Positions 1-6,246 of a stretch of DNA of 9,184 nt are shown here, one piece after another; position 1 is the first letter of the stretch, and every line of letters begins with the position of its first letter. The position numbers and the translations under genes are program-made. Origin of the DNA: RGIG8745 sp045576655 (GTDB lineage: Bacteria; Bacteroidota; Bacteroidia; Bacteroidales; Bacteroidaceae); contig JAZNGW010000012.1 of NCBI GenBank assembly GCA_045576655.1, positions 1-9,184 on the forward strand, read 5' to 3'. The notes beneath the pieces were generated by a model. That model did no database searches, had not been told where the DNA came from, and was given only the letters and a program-made list of their open reading frames with translations.

Positions 1-127
1 GGTCAACCCAAAACACAACTAAGCAAAAACATAGTCAACTAAATTTAAAACTAATCTTAAACCAAGTCAACCTAAGATATAAATAAGACGGAAAAGGTCA
101 ACCAAATTCGTTAAACCACAGAGAAAA
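1..127. repeat. Degenerate ~32-bp tandem repeat carrying GTCAAC
   Basis: The hexamer GTCAAC occurs four times, starting at 2, 34, 66 and 97, so the spacing is 32, 32 and 31 bases. The first two units (2-33 and 34-65) agree at about 21 of 32 positions beyond the hexamer, sharing a central AACTAA. The third shares less and the fourth little more than the hexamer. The base before the hexamer is always a purine (A or G). The stretch is A-rich on this strand and has no credible open reading frame. The array may continue beyond the left edge. A spacing of about three helical turns would put each hexamer on the same DNA face, which would suit a protein-binding array, but that is inference. Confidence 0.55.
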
Positions 128-132
128 GTATA

Positions 133-195
133 AATAAAACTAATATTTGTAAGAATAAAACTAATATTTATATAAATAAAACTATTATTTGTACA
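133..195. repeat. Three tandem 21-bp repeats (upstream array)
   Basis: Three adjacent 21-base units lie at 133-153, 154-174 and 175-195. Each begins AATAAAACTA and continues with TATTTGTA or a close variant. Units 1 and 2 are identical for their first 16 bases, and unit 3 differs from them by one base in that stretch. The core (CTAA followed by TTTGTA) resembles the core of the second 21-bp array at 8520-8603. No coding capacity is apparent. The AT-rich units sit about 125-190 bases upstream of the promoter of the first gene. Confidence 0.75.
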
Positions 196-214
196 AATAT
201 TACTTTTATTTATA
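171..214. repeat. 44-bp near-perfect palindrome
   Basis: Arms 171-192 and 193-214 are reverse complements at 20 of 22 positions; the mismatched pairs are 182/203 and 185/200. The centre is the perfect 12-mer ATTTGTACAAAT (187-198). The left arm contains the third 21-bp repeat unit, so the palindrome looks as if it arose by inverting part of that unit. There is no T-run after it, and it is so AT-rich that a terminator role is unlikely. It could extrude as a cruciform or bind a dimeric protein; function is unknown. Confidence 0.75.
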
Positions 215-215
215 G

Positions 216-327
216 TTTTCAGCGAGGACCTCGTAAGTTTCTATCGCAGAGACGATTAGTTTCGAGCGGGATTGCCGGATATTTATTCAAGCGCCCTTAA
301 CAAAATCGGCAATCCGCTTGCTGAAAA
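216..327. other. Nested inverted repeats (possible structured RNA or operator)
   Basis: An outer stem pairs TTTTCAGC (216-223) with GCTGAAAA (320-327) perfectly and can extend three pairs inward with one G-T. An inner stem pairs 266-277 (GCGGGATTGCCG) with 307-317 (CGGCAATCCGC), perfect apart from one bulged G at 270. Smaller stems are possible inside the left branch, such as ATCG/CGAT at 243-256. The layout resembles a multi-branched RNA closed by a terminal stem, but the only promoter I see (318-348) starts transcription after it. It may therefore instead be an operator dyad next to the -33 box. I recognise no known riboswitch class. Confidence 0.45.
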
Positions 328-348
328 GATTAATCGAAGTTATATTTG
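318..348 (+). promoter_or_regulatory. Bacteroidetes-type promoter for the carbonic anhydrase gene
   Basis: TTG at 318-320 and TATATTTG at 341-348 match the Bacteroidetes -33 and -7 consensus (TTTG and TAnnTTTG) with a 20-base spacer. The expected start of transcription is about 354-356, giving a leader of roughly 20 bases before the ATG at 377. The -33 element lies inside the right arms of the nested inverted repeat at 216-327, so a factor bound there could block or recruit RNA polymerase. Confidence 0.6.
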
Positions 349-376
349 TAGTTTGAAACTAAACTGACAACAACAA

Positions 377-892
377 ATGGCACTAATAAAGACTGTATGC
401 GGACTGACTCCAAAGTGGGGCAAGGACTGCTATTTTTCAGAAAATGCAACAATCGTAGGCGATGTGACAATGGGCGACCAGTGCACGGTGTGGTTCAACG
501 CCGTGGTTCGCGGCGACGTCAATTATATCAAGATAGGCAACCGTGTCAACATCCAGGACGGCTCTTGTCTGCACACATTATATAAGAAGGCTGCCATCGA
601 GATTGGCGACGACGTGACCATCGGACATAATGTGACGCTGCACGGCTGCACAGTGAAAGACTGCGCTCTCATCGGCATGGGGGCGACGGTTCTCGACGAT
701 GCCGTAATCGGAGAAGGAGCCATCATCGCTGCCGGCGCACTCGTACTGAAAGGCACTCAGGTGGGCGACGGTGAACTTTGGGGAGGTGTGCCCGCCAAGT
801 TCATCAAGAGGGTTGATCCCGAGCAGTCAAAGGAACTGAATCAGGGCATTGCCAGCCACTACCTGATGTATGCAGAATGGTATAAGGAATAA
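377..892 (+). CDS. Gamma-class carbonic anhydrase-like hexapeptide-repeat protein
   Basis: This 171-residue protein belongs to the gamma carbonic anhydrase / YrdA-PaaY family, which folds as a left-handed beta-helix trimer binding Zn or Fe and, where active, hydrates CO2 to bicarbonate in the cytoplasm. Isoleucine/valine-rich hexapeptide repeats run from about residue 22 to 140. The three expected metal ligands are present: H66 (in DGSCLH), H84 and H89 (in IGHNVTLHGC). Conserved R45, D47, Q60 and D61 are also there. A short C-terminal helix (about 147-171) ends the protein, as in the YrdA branch. Length is normal, and no signal peptide is seen. The ATG at 377 follows an A/C-rich leader and begins just before the fold, so it is a good start. 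It has its own promoter, and no terminator separates it from the next gene. Family membership is secure; actual carbonic anhydrase activity in this branch is variable, so enzymatic function is only inferred. Confidence 0.92.
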   Translation: MALIKTVCGLTPKWGKDCYFSENATIVGDVTMGDQCTVWFNAVVRGDVNYIKIGNRVNIQDGSCLHTLYKKAAIEIGDDVTIGHNVTLHGCTVKDCALIGMGATVLDDAVIGEGAIIAAGALVLKGTQVGDGELWGGVPAKFIKRVDPEQSKELNQGIASHYLMYAEWYKE

Positions 893-916
893 GTGCGCCA
901 AAGAGTATAAACGACA

Positions 917-998
917 AAAGGAGGGGATGCATCTTAAACCAAACGGAGGAATGCACTATCTAAAACAATAATGGGGGAATATAATTAACAAAACAAAC
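917..998 (+). promoter_or_regulatory. Repeated GGAGG-ATG module in the leader of the glycosidase operon
   Basis: The 128-bp gap before the glycosidase holds three successive modules: AAAGGAGGGGATGCATC (917-933), GGAGGAATGCACTATC (945-960) and ATGGGGGAATATAATTAA (971-988). The first two share GGAGG, ATGCA and a following CT-AAA segment with ~24-base spacing. AAAGGAGG is a perfect complement of the usual 16S rRNA tail, unusual because Bacteroidetes rarely use Shine-Dalgarno pairing. An A-rich tract follows (989-1012). I see no clear TAnnTTTG promoter here; AATATTTG at 1011-1018 is too close to the ATG. The segment may be a 5' leader controlling translation or a protein-binding site. Confidence 0.4.
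927..971 (+). CDS. Possible 14-residue leader peptide
   Basis: ATG at 927 opens a frame MHLKPNGGMHYLKQ ending in TAA at 969-971. A second in-frame ATG at 951 also follows a GGAGG. The stop overlaps (TAATG) the ATG at 971 of a 5-codon frame, MGEYN, ending at 988. Both ATGs lie only 1-2 bases after GGAGG, closer than is optimal for initiation. The peptide has an internal repeat (MHLK/MHYLK) but no run of one amino acid that would suggest classical attenuation. It may be chance. Confidence 0.2.
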   Translation: MHLKPNGGMHYLKQ

Positions 999-1020
999 AA
1001 AACAAAAAAGAATATTTGAT

Positions 1021-3759
1021 ATGATGAAAAACTACACTCTTCACCGACCAGCGTTCAAGATAATCGCCGCAGTCGTGGTTGCCATGTTCGCAGGAAACAG
1101 CGCAAAGGCACAGATCGAAACAGCAAGCCAAAATCTTGTAGCCAACAAGATTACTGACGGTGTGCTTCCTTTTGACATAACGGCAGAGGGAGAGCAACTT
1201 CCTATAATATGGGGACTTGACACGGCATGGCCTGACGAGGGAAACATCAGGCGAGGCACTGCCTTTATCGGAAAGGAAAACCTCGGAACAGGACGCGTAT
1301 CGTTCCAACCAAGCGATTTGATTGTAGACGGACAACTTTCTACAAGCCAGAAAAGCATGCTAAACAGGCGTTTGAATCTAATCAAACTGTCTGGAGTAAC
1401 AGATATAGCCCTGAACTGCGACCATGAGGTGCTCTGCAACACCGACAACTATCCTAACGCGGCACAGAACGCCGCAAACTACAAGGGCAAACCTGAGGAG
1501 TGGGTAAAACTGTTCAAGGCTACAGTTGAATACTGCCAAAGCAAAGGATTTAACGTCGTTTCCATATCGCCATTCAACGAACCAGACTACACTGCATGGA
1601 ACCAGGGAACAGTGCAGGACTTCCTCAACATCATCAAACTGATGAGACAGGACTCCTTCTTTGACAATATCCGCATTTGCGGCGGAAACACTCTCAACTG
1701 CGACGAAGCATTGAAATGGTACAACCAGTTGAAGGAATATCTTGACGAGGGCAACACCCACCAGTTGGCAGGTTCATTCAACAACTATGCAAGCTTCTTT
1801 ACCCAAGTCAAAAACGACGGCAATCACGGCACTGCCGACGAGCTCCACAATGTGATGGAAGCAATGGTAGGCGTGGAGTACGGCATGCAGACCGGTATAT
1901 GGTGGGGATTTGAAGGCCTTGCACGAGGTGAATTCTGCCGAGCAAGCTTCGGCGACCGTCTCGCCTATGCAGAATCGCGTCCAAAGTGGTCAGCGGCTTC
2001 GGTCTACCGTAACAACAAGGAGAACAAGGTGCAAGCATTCCTCGGAACATCAGAGCGCCAGGCCAACAACTCAAGCTACCGCTTCATCTCGACCGACCGC
2101 GACGTGTTCTTCGACGGATACGGACCAGTACGTGAATTCGTGGTTGACATGCCAGGAGGTACAGGATACCAGCAAGGACAGACCAACGCCGAGCGAGTAA
2201 TCAACATCACATGGGGCGAGGACGTAGCTCCTTACATCAATGGCGACTACGTCGTGATGAACGCAGCCAGCGGCAAGGTGCTTTCGATGAGCGGAGCATC
2301 GGCATCGCAAGGTTCAGCATTAGTTCAGCGCACATTCTCAAACGGCGCCGACTACATGCAGTGGACAGTCAAGCCGGTAGACTCACGCATTGGAGGCGAC
2401 TTCAGCTACTACTCCTTCATCTCTAAAAACAGCAAAAAATACACCCTCGACGTGCTCAACTGGGCACTGAACGCTTCAGACATCATCGCCTATCCTTTCG
2501 CAGGAGGTGGCAACCAGCGCTGGTACTTCGAGTATGCAGGCAACGGATACTTCTACATCCGCAGTCACCACAGCACGCTCTACCTTGAAGTGCAGAACGG
2601 AAGCAAAAGCGAAAACGCAAAGATACGCCAAAACACATTCTCAGGAACAGAAAAGCAGTTGTGGCGATTCATCCCTGTAGGCGCCGACGTAGAACTGGAC
2701 GCTCCTGCCGCTCCAACAGGCCTCACTGCAACACCGCAGAGCGCATCAATCCGCCTCGACTGGACAGCAAATGCAGACGCAGACATAGCGAACTACACCA
2801 TATTGCGCGCAGAAGCAGGCAACGAGACCCCTGAATACAACACTATCGCCCGTGGTATCACAGGCAACGCCTTCCTCGACAACTCGGTAGCACAAGGAGT
2901 AGAGTACCTCTACAAACTCAAGGCTGCAGACAAGTCAGGCAACGTCTCCGAGGCTTCAGCAGAAATCACAGCAGCCACAAACGGAGAAAAATGCCTCATT
3001 GCCCATTATCAATTTGACGACACGCTCAGCGATGAGTCGGAGAACATGTTCAACGCCGTATCTCTGTCAAAGCCTACATACTCTTCCAACACCAAAAAGG
3101 TTGGAACAAAAGCCGCAGGCATGGCAGCAGCCAACAACTTCATACAGTTGCCGCCGCAAACCGGCAACATGCGCGAAATGACAATCTGCACATGGGCCAA
3201 CTTCCGCGGAATGACTGCTAAGCAAAGGCTCTTCGACTTCGGAAACGGCACAGACCGGTACATGTACCTCACTCCAAGCAACGATTCGGAAATGCGTTTC
3301 GTCATGAAGAACGGCGGCGACGAGGAGATTCTCAGCGCTCCAAAGCCATCCTCATACAAGTGGGTGCACATAGCCGTAACCATCGGTGAGGACGCCGTAA
3401 CCATCTACGCCGACGGCGAGGAAGTGGCAAAATCAACATCTATGACAATCCGCCCTTCCGACATCAAACCTGCTATAAACTACATCGGACGCAGCCAGTT
3501 CAGTTCCGACCCTCTAATCAAGGCTTACATCGATGACTTCCGCATTTACAACTACTCCCTCAGCGCAGAGGAAGTGAAAGAACTCGTTGACCTCGCCAAC
3601 GATATCGAGTCAGTAGAAGACATCGCTAGTCCGATAACCGCTACAGAATACTACAGCATCAACGGCACACGCCTGTCTGCACCACAGAACGGCATAAACA
3701 TCGTGAAGCACCGCCATGCCAACGGCAGTGTCAGCGTAAAGAAAATTGTTAAACACTAA
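1021..3759 (+). CDS. Secreted clan GH-A-like glycoside hydrolase with ricin-type, FnIII and LamG-like domains
   Basis: A 912-residue exported protein. Residues 1-30 are a signal peptide (hydrophobic core about 13-24, cleavage probably after AKA, 28-30). Residues ~45-330 look like a TIM-barrel hydrolase of clan GH-A (GH30/GH39/GH5-like): SPFNEPD at 183-189 supplies the likely acid/base E187, and E280 (HNVMEAMVG) is my best nucleophile candidate, followed by GIWWG (292-296). A beta-rich stretch (~330-400) follows. Residues ~404-553 form a ricin-like beta-trefoil with three repeats and QxW motifs at 499-501 and 546-548. Fibronectin III spans ~561-651, and a LamG-type jellyroll spans ~656-858. 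The tail (~876-910, EYYSINGTRL...GINIV...VKKIV) resembles the short C-terminal modules common on exported Bacteroidetes proteins. ATG at 1021 or 1024 is equally possible as the start. It is 18 bp upstream of the GH43 gene. The exact GH family and substrate cannot be settled by eye; a plant or host glycan is plausible. Confidence 0.8.
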   Translation: MMKNYTLHRPAFKIIAAVVVAMFAGNSAKAQIETASQNLVANKITDGVLPFDITAEGEQLPIIWGLDTAWPDEGNIRRGTAFIGKENLGTGRVSFQPSDLIVDGQLSTSQKSMLNRRLNLIKLSGVTDIALNCDHEVLCNTDNYPNAAQNAANYKGKPEEWVKLFKATVEYCQSKGFNVVSISPFNEPDYTAWNQGTVQDFLNIIKLMRQDSFFDNIRICGGNTLNCDEALKWYNQLKEYLDEGNTHQLAGSFNNYASFFTQVKNDGNHGTADELHNVMEAMVGVEYGMQTGIWWGFEGLARGEFCRASFGDRLAYAESRPKWSAASVYRNNKENKVQAFLGTSERQANNSSYRFISTDRDVFFDGYGPVREFVVDMPGGTGYQQGQTNAERVINITWGEDVAPYINGDYVVMNAASGKVLSMSGASASQGSALVQRTFSNGADYMQWTVKPVDSRIGGDFSYYSFISKNSKKYTLDVLNWALNASDIIAYPFAGGGNQRWYFEYAGNGYFYIRSHHSTLYLEVQNGSKSENAKIRQNTFSGTEKQLWRFIPVGADVELDAPAAPTGLTATPQSASIRLDWTANADADIANYTILRAEAGNETPEYNTIARGITGNAFLDNSVAQGVEYLYKLKAADKSGNVSEASAEITAATNGEKCLIAHYQFDDTLSDESENMFNAVSLSKPTYSSNTKKVGTKAAGMAAANNFIQLPPQTGNMREMTICTWANFRGMTAKQRLFDFGNGTDRYMYLTPSNDSEMRFVMKNGGDEEILSAPKPSSYKWVHIAVTIGEDAVTIYADGEEVAKSTSMTIRPSDIKPAINYIGRSQFSSDPLIKAYIDDFRIYNYSLSAEEVKELVDLANDIESVEDIASPITATEYYSINGTRLSAPQNGINIVKHRHANGSVSVKKIVKH

Positions 3760-3777
3760 ACTTTCTTAAGCAAAAAC

Positions 3778-5001
3778 ATGAAACTTTTAAAGACTCTCGC
3801 CATCGGAGTGCTGATGGCAGTACCTGCATTGCAGACACAGGCACAGGAGGCAGGAAAGTCACCTTACTCAAGCTATTTGTTTGCCTTCTTCTCAGACAAC
3901 TCCCCACGCGGAGAGCAGGTTCGCTACGCTATCAGCGATGACGGATTCGACTACAAATCGCTCAACTTCGGACGCCCAGTAATCGCATCCGACACAATAT
4001 CCCTAAAGAAAGGCGTGCGCGACCCACACATCATGCGTGGCGAAGACGGCAAGACATTCTACATGGTACTGACCGACATGCGCTCAAGCGAAGGATGGCA
4101 AAGCAACGACGGCCTTGTGCTGATGAAATCCACCGACCTCATCCATTGGCAGCACACAGCCATAGACTTCCCTACCCGATTCCCAAACCTCGAAGGTTTC
4201 GACCGCAAGAACCTCCATGCCGTATGGGCTCCGCAGACAATTTGGGACCCCGTAGAGAAGAAATACATGATTTATTACTCCATCGGACGCCACGACTGGG
4301 AGTACCCTACCGACGATCCTAACTTCAACCAGCCGTACTTCCGCATATTCTATTCATACGCCAACGAGAACTTCACCGACATCACCGAGCCTAAACTGCT
4401 CTTTGACTTCGGCACGGCTGCAATCGACGGCGACATCGTCTATGACGCGAAGAATCAGGAATACGTACTGTTCTTCAAGGATGAAGGCCGCTCTGTAATG
4501 AACAAAAAAGGCAACTTCCGCACCCGACAAGGAGTGATGCGTGCCACAAGCAAATCGCTCACAGGCCCTTACACTGTTGAATACCGCCACCTGCAGAAGC
4601 CAGGCCAGTATCCAGTCGAAGGCTCAAGCGTGTTCCCTCTCATCAACAGCGATGAGTTCATACTCATGTATGACTGCTACGCCAACGGCTTCTACCAGTT
4701 CTGCAAGGGCGACCTCAAGAACTTCACCTACATCAAGGACACCCCTACACGCGGCACATTCACCCCTCGCCACGGCAGCGTAGTGCACATCACAAAGGCT
4801 GAGCGCGAACGCCTTGAGGCATGGTCCGATCTAAACAATGCTATCAGCAGAGTCATGCGCATCCCAGTCACCCACATCTCCAACGAACAGATTGAAGCAC
4901 GCAAGGCTTTAGTGGAGAAGACACGTAATACACTCGCCACAAAAAGCGACGCGAAATCTTTCCGTTCAATGCAGAAGAAACTGGAAAAGATGATACGATA
5001 A
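3778..5001 (+). CDS. Secreted glycoside hydrolase family 43 enzyme
   Basis: A 407-residue exported protein with a signal peptide (1-22, ending QTQAQ) and a five-bladed beta-propeller of the GH43 type. All three catalytic acids can be placed: D82 as base (VRDPHI), D217 as pKa modulator (AIDGDI) and E281 as acid (YPVEGSSVF). The phrases RDPHIMRGEDGKTFYMV (81-97) and WAPQTIWD (150-157) recall the subfamily containing Bacteroides arabinofuranosidase/galactofuranosidase-like enzymes (GH43_34 or a neighbour), but I recall this rather than computed it. WAPQ has Gln where many GH43 proteins have Asp or Glu; this position is not one of the three catalytic acids. From ~338 a charged helical tail (AERERLEAW...RKALVEKTR) replaces any binding module. 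The gene follows the larger glycosidase by 18 bp, with an A-rich gap, so they are one operon and probably act on the same arabinose- or galactose-containing side chains. A strong terminator follows. Confidence 0.88.
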   Translation: MKLLKTLAIGVLMAVPALQTQAQEAGKSPYSSYLFAFFSDNSPRGEQVRYAISDDGFDYKSLNFGRPVIASDTISLKKGVRDPHIMRGEDGKTFYMVLTDMRSSEGWQSNDGLVLMKSTDLIHWQHTAIDFPTRFPNLEGFDRKNLHAVWAPQTIWDPVEKKYMIYYSIGRHDWEYPTDDPNFNQPYFRIFYSYANENFTDITEPKLLFDFGTAAIDGDIVYDAKNQEYVLFFKDEGRSVMNKKGNFRTRQGVMRATSKSLTGPYTVEYRHLQKPGQYPVEGSSVFPLINSDEFILMYDCYANGFYQFCKGDLKNFTYIKDTPTRGTFTPRHGSVVHITKAERERLEAWSDLNNAISRVMRIPVTHISNEQIEARKALVEKTRNTLATKSDAKSFRSMQKKLEKMIR

Positions 5002-5023
5002 AGTCTTCACAAGACTATTCCAT

Positions 5024-5059
5024 AAAGGGTTGCACCGCGGTGCAGCCCTTTCTTTTTTT
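5024..5059 (+). terminator. Intrinsic terminator of the glycosidase operon
   Basis: AAAGGGTTGCACC (5024-5036) pairs with GGTGCAGCCCTTT (5039-5051), 13 pairs with one T-G wobble; the innermost pairs open to form the loop. It is followed by C and seven T (5053-5059). It begins 23 bases after the GH43 stop. A small extra hairpin, AGTCTT-CAC-AAGACT (5002-5016), sits directly between stop codon and terminator. Confidence 0.93.
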
Positions 5060-5159
5060 GTTAAGTCATCGCCAAATATTACAGCAAGCCTTATGCTATT
5101 CGCCCGTTTGTCCCTCTATTTAGATAATATCGGATGCGGTTCGGAATTACTCAAACAAG

Positions 5160-5191
5160 TTTGGCACTTCGCTCACCTTTCACTATATTTG
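5160..5191 (+). promoter_or_regulatory. Bacteroidetes-type promoter for the coiled-coil/rpe/comEC unit
   Basis: TTTG (5160-5163), a 20-base spacer and TATATTTG (5184-5191) match the consensus exactly. Transcription should start near 5197-5199, giving a leader of about 47 bases before the ATG at 5245. The spacer contains GGCACTTCGCTCACC, and GGC-CTTCGCT recurs inverted in the repeats near 8604 and 8801. The rest of the 243-bp gap (5061-5159) shows nothing recognisable. Confidence 0.85.
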
Positions 5192-5244
5192 CACAAACAA
5201 GCGTGACTAATACGCCTAAGTGAACATTCTACAAACCGTTATTC

Positions 5245-6147
5245 ATGGAAACAACACCTAACCCAGACATAAAGAAAAGCAAGACGAGCATTATCATCGG
5301 CACAGCAGCCATCATCCTCGTAGCCATATGCGCCCTACTTGCATTTATGCTCATCAACGAAAGCGCAAAGAACGAGCAGCTTCAGGAACTTGCCGAACTT
5401 GACAAGATGGAGATGGAACTCCAGTACGAAGAGTTTGACCAGCAGTATAACGAACTGCAGCAACAACTCACAAACGACTCCCTCATCGCACAGATTGAAA
5501 ACGAGCGTCGTCGCACCCAGCAATTACTCGAAGAACTTCGCAACACTAAAGCCACCGACGCTGCAGAAATCACCCGCCTGAAGAAGGAAATAGCAAGCCT
5601 GCGCAAAGTTCTGCGCCACTACGTCGAGCAAATCGACTCGCTCAACCGTCTCAACGAGGCGCTTGTCAGCGAAAACACACAGATCAAGAAGAAATACGAC
5701 AAGGCAGCCACCCAGATAGACGAACTCTCTATCGAGCGCAACGAACTTCTCGACAAGGTTGACCTTGCCGCACAGCTCGACGCCACAGGCTTTTCAATCA
5801 CACCGAAGAACAAGCGCGGCAAGTTGGCAAAGAAGATCAAGGACGTAAAGAGTTTCGAGTTCGGATTCACCATCGTCAAGAACGTTACGGCACAGAACGG
5901 GCAGCGCATCGTCTACGCCCGCATCCTCAAGCCCGACGGCAACGTGATGGGCGTAAACGGCACCTTCGAATATGAAAACACAACTCTCGAATATACCGAA
6001 AAGAAGTACATCGAGTATACTGGCGAAGAACAATCCGTTGTGATGTACGCACAAGTAGGCGAATATCTCGAAGCCGGCACATACCGCCTGTCCATATTCG
6101 TTGACAGCCAGATGATTGGCGAGACAACCTACACGTTCGAGAAGTAG
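5245..6147 (+). CDS. Membrane-anchored coiled-coil protein of unknown function
   Basis: A 300-residue protein I cannot assign to a named family. The N-terminus is short and basic (KKSK at 10-13), then one membrane helix (~15-37). This predicts a cytoplasmic N-terminus and a periplasmic body. Residues ~38-175 are a long, charged, heptad-like coiled coil; a striking stretch is LRKVLRHYVEQIDSLN (119-134), which I believe recurs in Bacteroidales proteins. Residues ~181-300 are compact and beta-rich (FEFGFTIVKNV, RIVYARILKPDG, TYRLSIFVD), resembling an Ig-like or jellyroll domain. There is no lipobox, enzyme motif or cysteine pair. The ATG at 5245 starts just before the basic patch and follows a clear promoter by about 50 bases. 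It lies 99 bp before rpe and may be co-transcribed with it. An envelope scaffold or sensor is possible; no function is claimed. Confidence 0.85.
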   Translation: METTPNPDIKKSKTSIIIGTAAIILVAICALLAFMLINESAKNEQLQELAELDKMEMELQYEEFDQQYNELQQQLTNDSLIAQIENERRRTQQLLEELRNTKATDAAEITRLKKEIASLRKVLRHYVEQIDSLNRLNEALVSENTQIKKKYDKAATQIDELSIERNELLDKVDLAAQLDATGFSITPKNKRGKLAKKIKDVKSFEFGFTIVKNVTAQNGQRIVYARILKPDGNVMGVNGTFEYENTTLEYTEKKYIEYTGEEQSVVMYAQVGEYLEAGTYRLSIFVDSQMIGETTYTFEK

Positions 6148-6246
6148 AAAGTCGCAAGACTTAACGGGAACAATGTAACGTTTATCGGTGATGGTTTAGG
6201 GGTTATCGGAAACCCTAAAAACCTTAAAAGACCTTAGAATAATAGT
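6148..6246 (+). other. Gap between coiled-coil gene and rpe, with two small hairpins
   Basis: Directly after the stop codon, AAGTC (6149-6153) and GACTT (6158-6162) enclose GCAA, a GNRA-type tetraloop. A second stem pairs TTTAGGG (6195-6201) with CCCTAAA (6213-6219), with an outer GG/CC across a bulge (6193-6194 / 6222-6223). Neither has a T-run, so neither is a convincing terminator. No TAnnTTTG element is present, which favours read-through into rpe. The second hairpin lies about 25 bases before the rpe start and could affect translation or RNA stability. Confidence 0.4.

Noticed and set aside
2..127. CRISPR-like 32-bp periodicity
   Set aside because: Only six or seven bases are constant per unit. 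True CRISPR repeats are nearly identical over 25 or more bases, and no cas gene is present.
216..327. 6S RNA, tRNA or a known riboswitch
   Set aside because: It lacks a single long hairpin with a central bubble, tRNA arms, or any conserved aptamer core I know, and no promoter is visible upstream of it.
216..360. Integron attC site
   Set aside because: No pair of RYYYAAC and GTTRRRY core sites flanks the stems, and there is no integrase or gene cassette array.
1011..1018. AATATTTG as a -7 promoter element for the glycosidase operon
   Set aside because: It is three bases from the start codon, lacks the initial TA at the right place and has no TTTG about 20 bases upstream.
1041..1448. 135-residue minus-strand frame inside the glycosidase
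   Set aside because: It is antisense to a signal peptide and enzyme domain with clear coding character, and has no promoter or recognisable motif.
6195..6219. Terminator before rpe
   Set aside because: The seven-pair stem has a large loop and no T-run on either strand, and rpe has no clear promoter of its own.
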